NCBI RefSeq assembly: GCF_019635155.1
Contig: NZ_JAHBZY010000006.1
Span: 1-64,000, forward strand
Direction of reading: 5' to 3'
Length of the DNA: 64,000 bases
DNA from: Nitrosomonas sp.
GTDB taxonomy: Bacteria > Pseudomonadota > Gammaproteobacteria > Burkholderiales > Nitrosomonadaceae
Shown here: positions 37,680 through 47,010 of the stretch, piece after piece
How the letters are laid out: every line of letters begins with the position of its first letter
Numbering within the stretch: position 1 is the stretch's first letter
Program-made: the position numbers and the translations under genes
Notes under the pieces: model-generated
What the model saw: only the letters and a program-made list of their open reading frames with translations
Told to the model about the DNA's origin: nothing
Databases searched by the model: none

Positions 37680-38840
37680 TTAAGGATGATCGTGAAGATT
37701 GTTTTTGTAATGCTGCATCATAGCGATGAATTTATCGAACAAATAATCGGCTTCATGCGGACCCGGACTGGCTTCCGGATGGCCTTGAAAGCAGAAAGCC
37801 GGTTTATCGGTCAGTTCAAATCCCTGCAGACTGCGATCGAATAGCGATACGTGAGTAATACGGACATTGGCAGGCAAGGTGTCGGCATCGACAGCGAAAC
37901 CGTGATTTTGGCTAGTGATGATCACTTTTCCTGTGGCGAGATCCTGGACCGGGTGATTGGCGCCATGATGACCGAATTTCATCTTGACGGTGCGTGCGCC
38001 GCTGGCAAGTCCAAGCAACTGATGACCAAGGCAAATTCCAAAAATCGGAATGTTTTTCCGCAACAATGTTTGTGTTGCGGTGATGGCGTAACCACATGGT
38101 TCCGGATCACCGGGGCCATTCGAAAGAAAAATCCCATCGGGTTGTAATTTGAGAATTTCTTCAGCCGATGTTTGCGCGGGTAAAACGGTTACTTTGCATC
38201 CGCGTTGCGCCAGTTTGCGCAGAATGGTGCGTTTAATGCCGAAATCATAGGCGGCGACATGAAATTCCGGATTTTCCCGTGACCGAAAACCGGATTCGAG
38301 CGACCATTCACCTTCTGTCCAGGAATACGCCTGGCGACAACTGACAACTTTGGCGAGATCCATTCCGGCTAGCCCGGGGAATGTTCTCGCAGCTTGAAGC
38401 GCTTGTTCCTCGTCAATGGATCCTGCCATGATACAACCGGATTGCGCGCCTTTTTCCCGCAGAATGCGCGTCAATTTCCGGGTGTCGATTTCCGCAATTG
38501 CGACAACATTCTGATGTTTAAGAAACTCGGATAACGTATGGGTTTTGCGGAAATTGCTCGCGAGGAGCGGTAGATCGCGAATTACCAGGCCGGCAGCATA
38601 TACCTTGTTAACGTTACCGGATTCATAATCTTCCAAATTGGTGCCGGTGTTGCCAATATGCGGATAGGTCAAGGTGATGATTTGTTGGCAATAAGAAGGA
38701 TCGGTTAAAATTTCCTGATAACCGGTCATTGCCGTGTTGAATGCCACTTCACCGGTATTGATGCCTTCAACACCAATAGACACGCCACGAAAAATTGTTC
38801 CATCGGCAAGTGCGAGGATGGCGTGCGGTCGTTGTGACAC
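37680..38840 (-). CDS. carA: Carbamoyl-phosphate synthase small (glutaminase) subunit
   Basis: The 386-residue protein has a class I glutamine amidotransferase domain with the catalytic Cys in [13 protein letters not shown] and the His-x-Glu in [12 protein letters not shown]. It releases ammonia from glutamine and channels it to CarB. It opens the carA-carB-greA unit. The N-terminal domain ([14 protein letters not shown]) is intact. Confidence 0.97.
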   Translation of the reverse strand: MSQRPHAILALADGTIFRGVSIGVEGINTGEVAFNTAMTGYQEILTDPSYCQQIITLTYPHIGNTGTNLEDYESGNVNKVYAAGLVIRDLPLLASNFRKTHTLSEFLKHQNVVAIAEIDTRKLTRILREKGAQSGCIMAGSIDEEQALQAARTFPGLAGMDLAKVVSCRQAYSWTEGEWSLESGFRSRENPEFHVAAYDFGIKRTILRKLAQRGCKVTVLPAQTSAEEILKLQPDGIFLSNGPGDPEPCGYAITATQTLLRKNIPIFGICLGHQLLGLASGARTVKMKFGHHGANHPVQDLATGKVIITSQNHGFAVDADTLPANVRITHVSLFDRSLQGFELTDKPAFCFQGHPEASPGPHEADYLFDKFIAMMQHYKNNLHDHP

Positions 38841-39211
38841 AAAAACTCCTTGGAAACTGACAAGATCTGGAAAAAGGACCGGACAATCGCTAAAAAGCCC
38901 TGGCTATTGAAGATCGAATTATACGTGAAAACGGTTTGTTTTTGTATGCGCGCAGTTTCACCGTACTGTTTGGTTTTTTGATAAGTTAGGTTAATCTGAC
39001 CGCTTGTTTCGTGGATTTATTCAAGCTAGGGAAGTATCGATTGATTTACTGTGCGCGCTAATCGTCGGTTTTCTAAATTAGTTGAGTATGGTTTTGTTTC
39101 AATGCAATTGCCAGGTAGTATTATGAGTGTGAGTTTCCGGGCAATAACCATGATTTTATGGAAGGCGTCGGCGGATAATAATGTCATCAAAATAAAATTA
39201 ATTATTAAATC
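38841..39211. other. Divergent intergenic region between carA and the PH-domain gene
   Basis: No gene was supported. A minus-strand TATAAT lies at 38918-38923 and could be the carA -10, although no good -35 stands 17 nt before it. No ARG box or other operator could be confirmed. Confidence 0.45.
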
Positions 39212-39679
39212 ATGCATGTTTTTAAATCTAAAATTGACAGATGGATATTGGTTTGCTTCATTCTGTCGGTTATCGCTTGTCTGATGGGCGTATCGGTCAT
39301 GCTTAAGATTGGTGGAACCGCCAATTATGTGATGATTGCCGTCATTATTATCGCCGGTATCGGTTTTCCTTTATGGATTTTGGCATCAACCCGATACATC
39401 GCCGATCAGGAAAATCTTAAAATTATCAGCGGTCCGTTTTCGTGGATTATTCCGATTCAATCGATAATATCCATCCAAGAAACGCAAAGTGCGATAACAA
39501 GCCCGGCTTTATCGTTCGATCGTTTGGAGATAATCTATGGCGAAGATAAAGCCATTGTCATTTCACCGCTTGATAAAGCAGGATTGATCGAGATGCTGGG
39601 GCATGAGAAATTGATGGTTGTTGATAAGATTTCAAAGAAGATCTCGAAGAAAAATAAAAAGAACCGGAAAAACGGATGA
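39212..39679 (+). CDS. PH-domain membrane protein (bPH_4 type)
   Basis: The 155-residue protein has two membrane helices (about 10-32 and 39-58) followed by a PH-like domain (LWILASTRYIADQENLKIISGPFSWIIPIQSIISI), the arrangement of bacterial bPH_4 proteins. Function of these is unknown. The tail is highly basic (SKKISKKNKKNRKNG). It is followed after 30 nt by the GGDEF-EAL gene on the same strand. Confidence 0.65.
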   Translation: MHVFKSKIDRWILVCFILSVIACLMGVSVMLKIGGTANYVMIAVIIIAGIGFPLWILASTRYIADQENLKIISGPFSWIIPIQSIISIQETQSAITSPALSFDRLEIIYGEDKAIVISPLDKAGLIEMLGHEKLMVVDKISKKISKKNKKNRKNG

Positions 39680-39709
39680 TTGTGACGGAATTGATATTAT
39701 GAGGGAATC

Positions 39710-42028
39710 ATGGTTAATGCTCATCGAACAAAGTCTCAACTGCTAGAAGAACTGCGGCAATTACATTCCGAACTTGCCGAAGTCAAGTTGATGACAGAAA
39801 AACGAACCCATGAACTTTACGTCAGTGAAGAACGATTTTCTTTGGCTATGCGAGGCGCTAACGATGGGCTCTGGGATTGGAATCTGGAGACGGATGAAGT
39901 TTATTATTCGCCGCGCTGGAAGAGCATGCTGGGTTTTGATGAAGGCGAACTGGAGAATAATTTAAATACGTGGGCGCGCTTGGTTCATCCGGATGACAAG
40001 GAAGTCGTGCTGGGAAAGGCTCATGATTATATTGATGGCCGCAAAGATTCTTTCGAAGTGGAAATGCGCATGCATCATAAAGACGGGCATGAAGTATTTG
40101 TATTATCGCGGGCGTTTTTAGTAATCCGTGAATTCGACGGTAAACCGCTCCGCCTGGTCGGAACGCACGTCGATATTACCGAACGTAAAGAAACCGAGGC
40201 TTACGAAAGCAAACAAGCCGAGATACTGGAAATGATCGCGATCGGCCGTCCGGCATCTGAGATTTACGATGCGATTGCGCTCATGTACGAAGCCCGGCAT
40301 CCGGGAATGCGTTGCTCGATGCTGGAACTGAGCGGCAACAAGCTGATGCACGGCGGAGCGCCGAGTTTGCCGAAAGAATATTGTAAAGCTGTTCACGGTT
40401 TGGAAAACGGACCGAGCGTCGGATCCTGCGGCACATCGACTTTCACGGGGCAGCGGGTTCTGGTGGAAAACATTGAAACCGATCCCAAATGGGAAAAAAT
40501 CAAGCATTTCGCATTACCGCATGGCATGCGTTGTTGTTGGTCCGAGCCGATTAGAAATTCCGAAGGAAAGGTTCTGGGCGCGTTTGGCATGTATTACGAC
40601 CACCCGGCGTTGCCCGATGAACAGGAATTGAAAGACCTTGTTGCTGCAGCCAGGTTGACTGGAATCGTGATGGAACGCGATCAAGCGCAAAAGCGCATAC
40701 GCCGGTTGGCTTATACCGATGAATTGACCGGCTTAGCCAGCCGCGCTTCTTTTATTCAGCACCTGGAAGAAGTCACCAAAGCTTCCATTCGGCATGGCCG
40801 CCATTACGGACTGCTATACATTGATCTGGATGATTTCAAAAGTGTGAACGACAGTCTGGGGCACGATGCCGGTGATTTGCTGCTTCAAGCGCTGGCGCAG
40901 CGTTTAGTGGCCACATGCCGTGAGTCCGATTTTGTTGCGCGGCTGGGCGGCGATGAATTTTGTATCCTGATCGAAGAAATAGAACAAGATTATGCCGCTA
41001 ATGTGGCCAAACGCTGTCTTGAAGCAATTTCCCAACCGATCGAAATTTATTCCAGGAAACTGACACCGACTTGTAGTATCGGGATCGCCTATTTTCCTGA
41101 TGATGCAGAAGATTCGTCGGCTTTGTTGAAAGCGGCGGATATTTCGCTTTACACCGCCAAAGACGATGGCAAAAATCATTATGCATTTTATCAGGCAGAG
41201 CTTACCCATAAAGCGGAGTATCGTTTTCAAATCGAACAGAGTTTGAGGGAAGCGATTGAGAAACAGCAGTTATCGCTGGTTTTTCAGCCTCAGATTAATA
41301 TCGAAAGTGGCGAAATTTTCGGTGTCGAAGCGCTATCCCGATGGCTTCATCCCCAATTGGGTCAAGTTCCGCCGAGCGATTTTATCGCTACCGCTGAAAG
41401 GATTGGCATGATTAAACCTCTGACCGAATGGGTGCTGCGAACCGCGTGCGATCAACTGGTCGCATGGAAGGAACAAGGATTATGCTCGCTTCGTGTAGCG
41501 GTCAATATTTCTCCCAGTCTTTTTCTCGATAACGCATTTGTGCGACTGATCAAACGGATTATAGATGAAATCGGAATCGCTCCGGCTGAATTGGAACTGG
41601 AAGTGACCGAAGGGGTGGTGCAAACCGATCCGCGGAATCTTGCAATCTTCCAGGACTTGAAAGACTTGGGCGTGTTGTTATCCATTGATGATTTCGGAGC
41701 CGGTTATTCATCCTTTGCGTCATTAAAGCATCTCAAAGTGGATTATCTGAAAATCGACAAATATTTTATTGACGATATGCTGGTCGACAGCAAAACGTTT
41801 ATTTTGATCGGCTCGATGGTGGAAATGGCACAGAAACTGGGGTATGGAATCATCGCTGAAGGTGTTGAGAAACTGGAACAACTTGATATTCTGAGGAACC
41901 TTGGCTGTGAAATCGTGCAGGGTTATTTGTTCAGTAAACCAGTTAATGCCATAATCCTCTCGGAATTGCTCCACAATGAAACGCACAGAGAGATTCTTGG
42001 TCAATGCCGGATGGATAAAATTGTGTAA
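39710..42028 (+). CDS. PAS-GAF-GGDEF-EAL cyclic-di-GMP protein
   Basis: The 772-residue soluble protein has an N-terminal coil, a PAS domain (about 45-165, with LWDWNLETDEVYYSPRW), a GAF domain (about 170-325), a GGDEF domain with the intact motif GGDEF at 413-417 and an RxxD inhibitory site (RESD) five residues before, and an EAL domain with EAL at 540-542 and DDFGAGYSSF. Both catalytic motifs appear intact, so it could make or break cyclic-di-GMP; which activity dominates is not predictable. No membrane helix, so the signal is cytoplasmic. Confidence 0.92.
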   Translation: MVNAHRTKSQLLEELRQLHSELAEVKLMTEKRTHELYVSEERFSLAMRGANDGLWDWNLETDEVYYSPRWKSMLGFDEGELENNLNTWARLVHPDDKEVVLGKAHDYIDGRKDSFEVEMRMHHKDGHEVFVLSRAFLVIREFDGKPLRLVGTHVDITERKETEAYESKQAEILEMIAIGRPASEIYDAIALMYEARHPGMRCSMLELSGNKLMHGGAPSLPKEYCKAVHGLENGPSVGSCGTSTFTGQRVLVENIETDPKWEKIKHFALPHGMRCCWSEPIRNSEGKVLGAFGMYYDHPALPDEQELKDLVAAARLTGIVMERDQAQKRIRRLAYTDELTGLASRASFIQHLEEVTKASIRHGRHYGLLYIDLDDFKSVNDSLGHDAGDLLLQALAQRLVATCRESDFVARLGGDEFCILIEEIEQDYAANVAKRCLEAISQPIEIYSRKLTPTCSIGIAYFPDDAEDSSALLKAADISLYTAKDDGKNHYAFYQAELTHKAEYRFQIEQSLREAIEKQQLSLVFQPQINIESGEIFGVEALSRWLHPQLGQVPPSDFIATAERIGMIKPLTEWVLRTACDQLVAWKEQGLCSLRVAVNISPSLFLDNAFVRLIKRIIDEIGIAPAELELEVTEGVVQTDPRNLAIFQDLKDLGVLLSIDDFGAGYSSFASLKHLKVDYLKIDKYFIDDMLVDSKTFILIGSMVEMAQKLGYGIIAEGVEKLEQLDILRNLGCEIVQGYLFSKPVNAIILSELLHNETHREILGQCRMDKIV

Positions 42029-42108
42029 GCGGGTGTGACTGGAAATTGACTGCCACCCGGAATCCGGCTCTATTGAGCAAGATTCCCGGCTGAGTTACAA
42101 AAAATGAA

Positions 42109-42714
42109 TTAAGCGTTTGTTTTTCTACTGCGCAGCATGAAACCCAGCATTCCTAAGCCTGCGAGCAGCATCGCGTAGGTTTCAGGCTCCGGAACGGCGG
42201 ATACCGATACGTTATCGAGCAATAGCCCGACATTATCTCCACCCAGATTCTCAAAGCTGAAGCCATAAACACCCGAAGCCGACGGGGTGAAACTCAGATC
42301 ATATGCTGTCAGCGGGGCGCTACCGCCTAACGTAACCGACGTACTGGCGGTACCGAAATTGATGTCGACGGTTTCAGTCGAGCCGCGCTGGCTGCCGGCC
42401 AAGTCGAATGACAGTGTATAGGTAACACCACTGATTAAATTGACGCTATTGGCAAAAACACCGCTATTACTGGTGCTACCATCCAAATCGATATAGTTTC
42501 CATTGCCGGGTAAAATATCGTTGAAACCGGTTCCGATTAAATCAACCGTGCCGCTGGAAACTGTCCATCCGCTTGCAACAGGCGGCGTCCAATTGAGTGT
42601 CAATGGCGAGTAGCTATCGAAATTATCGGAAAAAATAGTGACTGCCGCACTGGCAGGCGCTGCGAATATGGTGGTTATCGCTGCTGCAATAACAGTTGAT
42701 TTGAGTTTATTCAT
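42109..42714 (-). CDS. PEP-CTERM sorting-domain exported protein
   Basis: The 201-residue protein has a signal peptide (about 1-23, ending ASA), a beta-rich domain (ITIFSDNFDSYSP to about 165, carbohydrate-binding-like) and a C-terminal VPEPETYAMLLAGLGMLGFMLRSR tag: PEP motif, membrane helix and basic end. Such proteins are sorted and processed by an exosortase and usually displayed or released with exopolysaccharide. The start at ATG 42714 has GGGAG upstream; an in-frame TTG at 42726 is not favoured. No exosortase is in the window. Confidence 0.9.
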   Translation of the reverse strand: MNKLKSTVIAAAITTIFAAPASAAVTIFSDNFDSYSPLTLNWTPPVASGWTVSSGTVDLIGTGFNDILPGNGNYIDLDGSTSNSGVFANSVNLISGVTYTLSFDLAGSQRGSTETVDINFGTASTSVTLGGSAPLTAYDLSFTPSASGVYGFSFENLGGDNVGLLLDNVSVSAVPEPETYAMLLAGLGMLGFMLRSRKTNA

Positions 42715-43068
42715 GGAATCTCCCAATTATTTTTTTGGTTAATCGATGCATCTAATTCGTTGAGCCGGGTGTGATGTATTTGTTATCGCAATTACAAGCG
42801 ATTGTAAGTATTGCTTTATTAACCCACATTCCCAATCATGATGGTAGTCATCGGATTATGCGGATGCAATAGCTCATGACTCCCGATTTTTTCTAGTACA
42901 TTTGTCCTATTTTTTGCAGTGGCTCATGGTCATAGAGTCAGCGATTCACCGGAATAGACTTGTGCAAGTGACGGCAAAAGACATACAATGACGTCCTCGT
43001 TTTAGTAATGAAACCAATCAATTGAAGTCTTGCCGCTGTTGGCGCGTGCGCATCTTCTTACCCGGTAA
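42715..43068. other. Divergent intergenic region, PEP-CTERM gene to secreted-protein gene
   Basis: No gene, terminator or clear promoter was identified in this stretch of 354 nt. It should hold promoters for both flanking genes. Confidence 0.4.
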
Positions 43069-43782
43069 ATGAATCAACACTTTTCTAATCAACTTTATCT
43101 GTTTGGCATCCTGTTTCTGTGGTGTTGGACATCGTTTGCCGTTGCGGATGAAAAAATTGTCCACGTCATCGATTTTTCTGGAAAGTCGAATGGCAGCGCC
43201 ATTTCCTGGCTGGAGGAACGAGGATTCGAGTTACAGTTGGATGCCAAAAAATTGAACCCGAGATTTGAAAATGATGCCTTGGTGATCAGCGCTGACGGTG
43301 AAATGGCCGGATTGTTTGGGTTGCAGCTGCAGCAACAGAATTTTATTCACAATGTTAAGCGCGTGGAAATCGTTTGGGGCGTGAATAAGTCTCCACAGGG
43401 TGCCAATTGGAATGAAGGGATTAACAGCGTGCCCATTGCCGTGATGTTGTCATTTGGAACTGAAAAACTTTCAAGCGGTTTGCCTTTCGGTGTCTATGAA
43501 GCCCCCTATTTTTTGAGTCCTTTTATCGGCAAAGCGGATGAAGTGAATCGCATGTATGTGGGCAAGCTATGGAAAAAGGGCGGGCGGTATTTTTGCGTGG
43601 CTTCCGGCGATCGTCCGGGTACGGTCATTACCACCGATTTTGAAGTCGACGAAAAATTCCGCGCTACTTTCAAGCACACTAAAACGCCGCCGATTACAGG
43701 GATCGCTTTTCAAGCCAATACCAACAATACCCAAGGCGGCGCCGAGGCGTTTATCAAGAAGATTACCTTTTTATCCCACTAG
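43069..43782 (+). CDS. Unrecognised secreted protein, 237 residues
   Basis: No family is firmly recognised. A signal peptide (about 7-27, ending VADE) precedes a beta-rich domain with VEIVWGVNKSPQGANWNEGINSVPIAVMLSFGTEKL and SGLPFGVYEAPYFLSPFIG. This vaguely recalls the DUF3047 group, but I cannot confirm it. Its sequence is otherwise free of repeats and disulfide pairs. It should be periplasmic or secreted. It is convergent with a small membrane protein gene. Confidence 0.6.
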   Translation: MNQHFSNQLYLFGILFLWCWTSFAVADEKIVHVIDFSGKSNGSAISWLEERGFELQLDAKKLNPRFENDALVISADGEMAGLFGLQLQQQNFIHNVKRVEIVWGVNKSPQGANWNEGINSVPIAVMLSFGTEKLSSGLPFGVYEAPYFLSPFIGKADEVNRMYVGKLWKKGGRYFCVASGDRPGTVITTDFEVDEKFRATFKHTKTPPITGIAFQANTNNTQGGAEAFIKKITFLSH

Positions 43783-43788
43783 AATTGA

Positions 43789-44145
43789 TTATTGGCTTGA
43801 TTCGTTCTGATAATCTGTTAATAGCCCGACCGCAATAATGACGATTCCGGCGGCGACATAAAAATTGCGCGCAATTTCATCGGTGGAAAAACCTAAAATA
43901 AAGGGTATCGCAACCAATGTAGGTCCGACAATACGTTCAATCCATCCATGGATTGGGAATGGGATGATTTTCACGATGCCTAAAGGAAAATCGGATGCTA
44001 GGGTGACCATCAAATGAACGACAGCCAGGCAATATGCTAATAAGGCAGGTAGCTGATTCAGTTCAAATAATGTCGGTGCCAGCGAAAACAAAAATACGGT
44101 GAGAATATCGAGATAACCATGTATACGCGGTGAGATTAATGTCAT
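43789..44145 (-). CDS. Unrecognised four-helix membrane protein
   Basis: The 118-residue protein from the ATG at 44145 has four hydrophobic segments (about 12-28, 34-52, 74-90 and 96-112) and few charged residues. It is similar in size to SPW-repeat type membrane proteins, but the family is unclear. Start chosen because AGGAG lies 9 nt upstream; an in-frame ATG at 44178 lacks one. It lies downstream of a Crp/Fnr-type gene, separated by about 110 nt. Confidence 0.55.
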   Translation of the reverse strand: MTLISPRIHGYLDILTVFLFSLAPTLFELNQLPALLAYCLAVVHLMVTLASDFPLGIVKIIPFPIHGWIERIVGPTLVAIPFILGFSTDEIARNFYVAAGIVIIAVGLLTDYQNESSQ

Positions 44146-44258
44146 GCCAATGCTCCTGTGTGAAAAACGGCCAACCACTGCGGTTGCCCTCTATATCACA
44201 GTAATACAGCATTGGTGCGGTGTCTGTTAGCTACATAACACAATTGCGCGAATAGATG

Positions 44259-44921
44259 TTATTTTGAGCGGTAAGCGTTAGTGAGTGCGGTATCGTTGAT
44301 GCAGATCTGGTCACGGGTATAGTCAAGTATGCCGTTGCTTCTGAAATTGTTTAGTAGGGTGCTGACGACTGAGCGGCTGGCACCGATCAGATCCGCCACA
44401 TCTTGCTGCGTTAAATGGATTTCCAATGCATAACCATGCGAGCATTCTATTCCAAACATGTCAGCCAATTCCAAAAGCGTTGTTGCAAGGCGCATCTCGA
44501 CCGGTTGCGTTAAAATGGTTCTGAGTTTGTGTTCGATGTTTTGCTTTCGTGCGTAAGTTTTCTCAAAAACAGGCCATAGCAATTGCGGGTGTTGTAGCAG
44601 CAGAATCTTAAAATCGTGATGCGACATTTGATAACATTGCACATTTCCAATCGCTTGTGCGGTTTCTTCCATTGTGTGAGGTTCGGGGTGATTGGGTAAA
44701 AAACCCAGGACTTCTCCCTTTTTAATTAACGCGATAGTGACCTCAGTTCCCTGTACTGTCAGATACGATAACTTTACGATTCCACTTTTGATCCAAAACA
44801 CATGCGAGTTTGATTCACCCTGACAATACAGAGAGTTCTTGCTCGCAATATCGATTTCACTGATAGAAGGAAATTCATGTTTAAATTGCGCCACATTGGT
44901 TTCGAAAAAATCATCCGTCAT
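44259..44921 (-). CDS. Crp/Fnr-family transcriptional regulator
   Basis: The 220-residue protein has an N-terminal cyclic-nucleotide-binding beta-roll (CQGESNSHVFWIKSGIVKLSYLTVQGTEVTIALIKKGEVLG) and a C-terminal winged HTH (HLTQQDVADLIGASRSVVSTLLNNFRSNGIL). It lacks the N-terminal cysteine cluster of Fnr, so it is not an iron-sulfur oxygen sensor. Ligand and targets are unknown; the adjacent small membrane protein is a possible target. Confidence 0.9.
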   Translation of the reverse strand: MTDDFFETNVAQFKHEFPSISEIDIASKNSLYCQGESNSHVFWIKSGIVKLSYLTVQGTEVTIALIKKGEVLGFLPNHPEPHTMEETAQAIGNVQCYQMSHHDFKILLLQHPQLLWPVFEKTYARKQNIEHKLRTILTQPVEMRLATTLLELADMFGIECSHGYALEIHLTQQDVADLIGASRSVVSTLLNNFRSNGILDYTRDQICINDTALTNAYRSK

Positions 44922-45151
44922 CGGAGTAACTATTGTTAAGTCTTACAAAGGATCGGGTGTTGCTCCCCTATTCATATTCGCACCATCATGCAGCGATAAA
45001 ACACAGGGACTGATTTCATTATTTGGACAATCCGGTTATGCATATAACAACTTGTATTCCGGTTTGGGAGTGACTTTACGAACTCTAATTAATTATTATT
45101 TAATCAATGACATAACGCATTGTTGAATATGGTGACGATAAATGCCGATCG

Positions 45152-46978
45152 TCACCCCACCACAATCTCGATCAACACCTCGTTCGGATTCACTGATTCG
45201 CCTTTGATCACGTGTACGGCTTTGACGATACCGCTGATCGGAGCGGTGATTTCGGTTTCCATTTTCATCGCTTCGGTGATTAACATCGGTTGCCCGGCTA
45301 TAACTTTTTGGTCGACTTTGACGAGCACGTCGAGGATGTTACATGGCATGCTGACAACGACGTCGCCTTCATTGGAAGGGCTGCGGCGTTTACTGCCGAT
45401 GGTGCTTTTGACGGCGCCTTGAGTGCCGCCATCGAGCACGATTTCATCGAGCGTTTCGACGACGATTTCTTCCGGCATGCCGTCGACCATGAAATAAAAA
45501 TGCCGTAGCGTGTCATTCTTGGGACCGGTACCGGTGACTTTGACGTGATACGACTCGCCGTGCAACGCTACGTTGAATTCGGTGGGCGCTTTTTGTAAAC
45601 CATCCGCTGCTGTCGTTGTGACTTCTAGCGGTTCGGGAACCAAATGGCCGGTCGAGCGCAATTCCAGAAATTGCTTGCCAATTTCCGGGAACATGGCATA
45701 GCTCAACACGTCTTCATCGTTGAGCGCCAAATGGCCGATTTCATGGCGCAGATTGTCGAATTCCGGTTTCAACAAATCCGCGGGGCGGCAGTCGATGATT
45801 TCTTCCTTGCCGATGGCGCGTTTTTGCAGTTTCGTATCAATCGGCGCCGGTGCTTTACCGTAGCCGCCCTGCAGGTAGCGTTTGACTTCGTTGGTGATGG
45901 TTTCGTAGCGTTTACCGGTGAGTATGTTCAGCACGGCTTGCGTGCCGACGATTTGCGAAGTCGGCGTAACCAGCGGTGGATAACCCAAGTCTTTGCGCAC
46001 GCGCGGAATTTCCGCGTAGACTTCGTTGATGCGATCCAGGGCGTTGCGTTCCTGCAATTGATTGGCCAGATTCGAGATCATGCCGCCGGGTACCTGGAAT
46101 ACATGCACGCGGGTATCGACGCCGGTGAATTCGCTCTCGAAACGATGATACTTTTTACGTACTTGCGCAAAGTGATCGTTCACTTCTTGCAGTCTTTGCG
46201 GATCCAAACCGGTGTCATAGTCCGTGCCTTGCAATGCCATCACCAGGCTTTCGGTCGGCGGATGGCTGGTGCCGCCCGACCAGGATGATAGGGCGGTGTC
46301 GATATGCCGGCAACCGGCTTCGATAGCTTTAAGCTGGCACATTTCCGCCAACCCGGCGGTCGCGTGCGAGTGCAGGTGAATCGGTAAATCAATCGTGTCT
46401 TTCAATGCTTTGACTAACTCGCTGGTAGCATAAGGCGTTAACAATCCGGCCATATCCTTGATGGCGATCGAATCACAGCCCATAGCCGCCAGATCTTTGG
46501 CAAGGGACACGAAGCTGTTGATATCGTGCACCGGGCTGGTGGTGTAACAGATCGTGCCTTGCGCGTGCTTGCCGGTTTCCTTGGTTGCTTCAATCGCGGT
46601 TTTGAGGTTACGCACATCGTTGAGCGCGTCGAAAATGCGGAATACATCCATGCCGTTGGCTGCGGCGCGGTTGATGAAGGCGCGGACCACATCGTCGGAA
46701 TAATGCCGGTAACCGAGGAGATTCTGTCCGCGCAACAACATTTGCAACGGTGTATCCGGCAGTGCGGCTTTGAGCTTGCTCAAGCGCTCCCATGGGTCTT
46801 CTTTCAAGAAGCGCAGACACGCGTCGAAAGTGGCACCCCCCCAGCATTCCAACGACCAATAACCGATCTTGTCCAGCATCGCGCAAGCCGGCAGCATGTC
46901 TTCGGTGCGCATGCGCGTGGCGATCAAGGATTGGTGCGCGTCGCGCAAAATAACATCGGTGATATGAACTTTTTGCAT
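45152..46978 (-). CDS. pycB: Pyruvate carboxylase subunit B (oxaloacetate decarboxylase alpha-like)
   Basis: The 608-residue protein has a carboxyltransferase barrel (RDAHQSLIATRMRTEDM, metal-site HSHATAG, AIKDMAG with the carboxylated Lys) and a C-terminal biotin domain with EAMKMETE near residue 575. With the biotin carboxylase encoded just upstream it would form a two-subunit pyruvate carboxylase that makes oxaloacetate. The alternative, a sodium-pump oxaloacetate decarboxylase, is less likely because no beta or gamma membrane subunit is present. Gap to the upstream gene is 32 nt. Confidence 0.9.
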   Translation of the reverse strand: MQKVHITDVILRDAHQSLIATRMRTEDMLPACAMLDKIGYWSLECWGGATFDACLRFLKEDPWERLSKLKAALPDTPLQMLLRGQNLLGYRHYSDDVVRAFINRAAANGMDVFRIFDALNDVRNLKTAIEATKETGKHAQGTICYTTSPVHDINSFVSLAKDLAAMGCDSIAIKDMAGLLTPYATSELVKALKDTIDLPIHLHSHATAGLAEMCQLKAIEAGCRHIDTALSSWSGGTSHPPTESLVMALQGTDYDTGLDPQRLQEVNDHFAQVRKKYHRFESEFTGVDTRVHVFQVPGGMISNLANQLQERNALDRINEVYAEIPRVRKDLGYPPLVTPTSQIVGTQAVLNILTGKRYETITNEVKRYLQGGYGKAPAPIDTKLQKRAIGKEEIIDCRPADLLKPEFDNLRHEIGHLALNDEDVLSYAMFPEIGKQFLELRSTGHLVPEPLEVTTTAADGLQKAPTEFNVALHGESYHVKVTGTGPKNDTLRHFYFMVDGMPEEIVVETLDEIVLDGGTQGAVKSTIGSKRRSPSNEGDVVVSMPCNILDVLVKVDQKVIAGQPMLITEAMKMETEITAPISGIVKAVHVIKGESVNPNEVLIEIVVG

Positions 46979-47010
46979 AGATTTTCCTTCGCTATCCGAT
47001 ATTCCGGATG

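Noticed and set aside
39051-39284. Plus-strand frame of 77 codons before the PH-domain gene
   Set aside because: It overlaps the start of the PH-domain gene in another frame and lacks a ribosome-binding site or family features.
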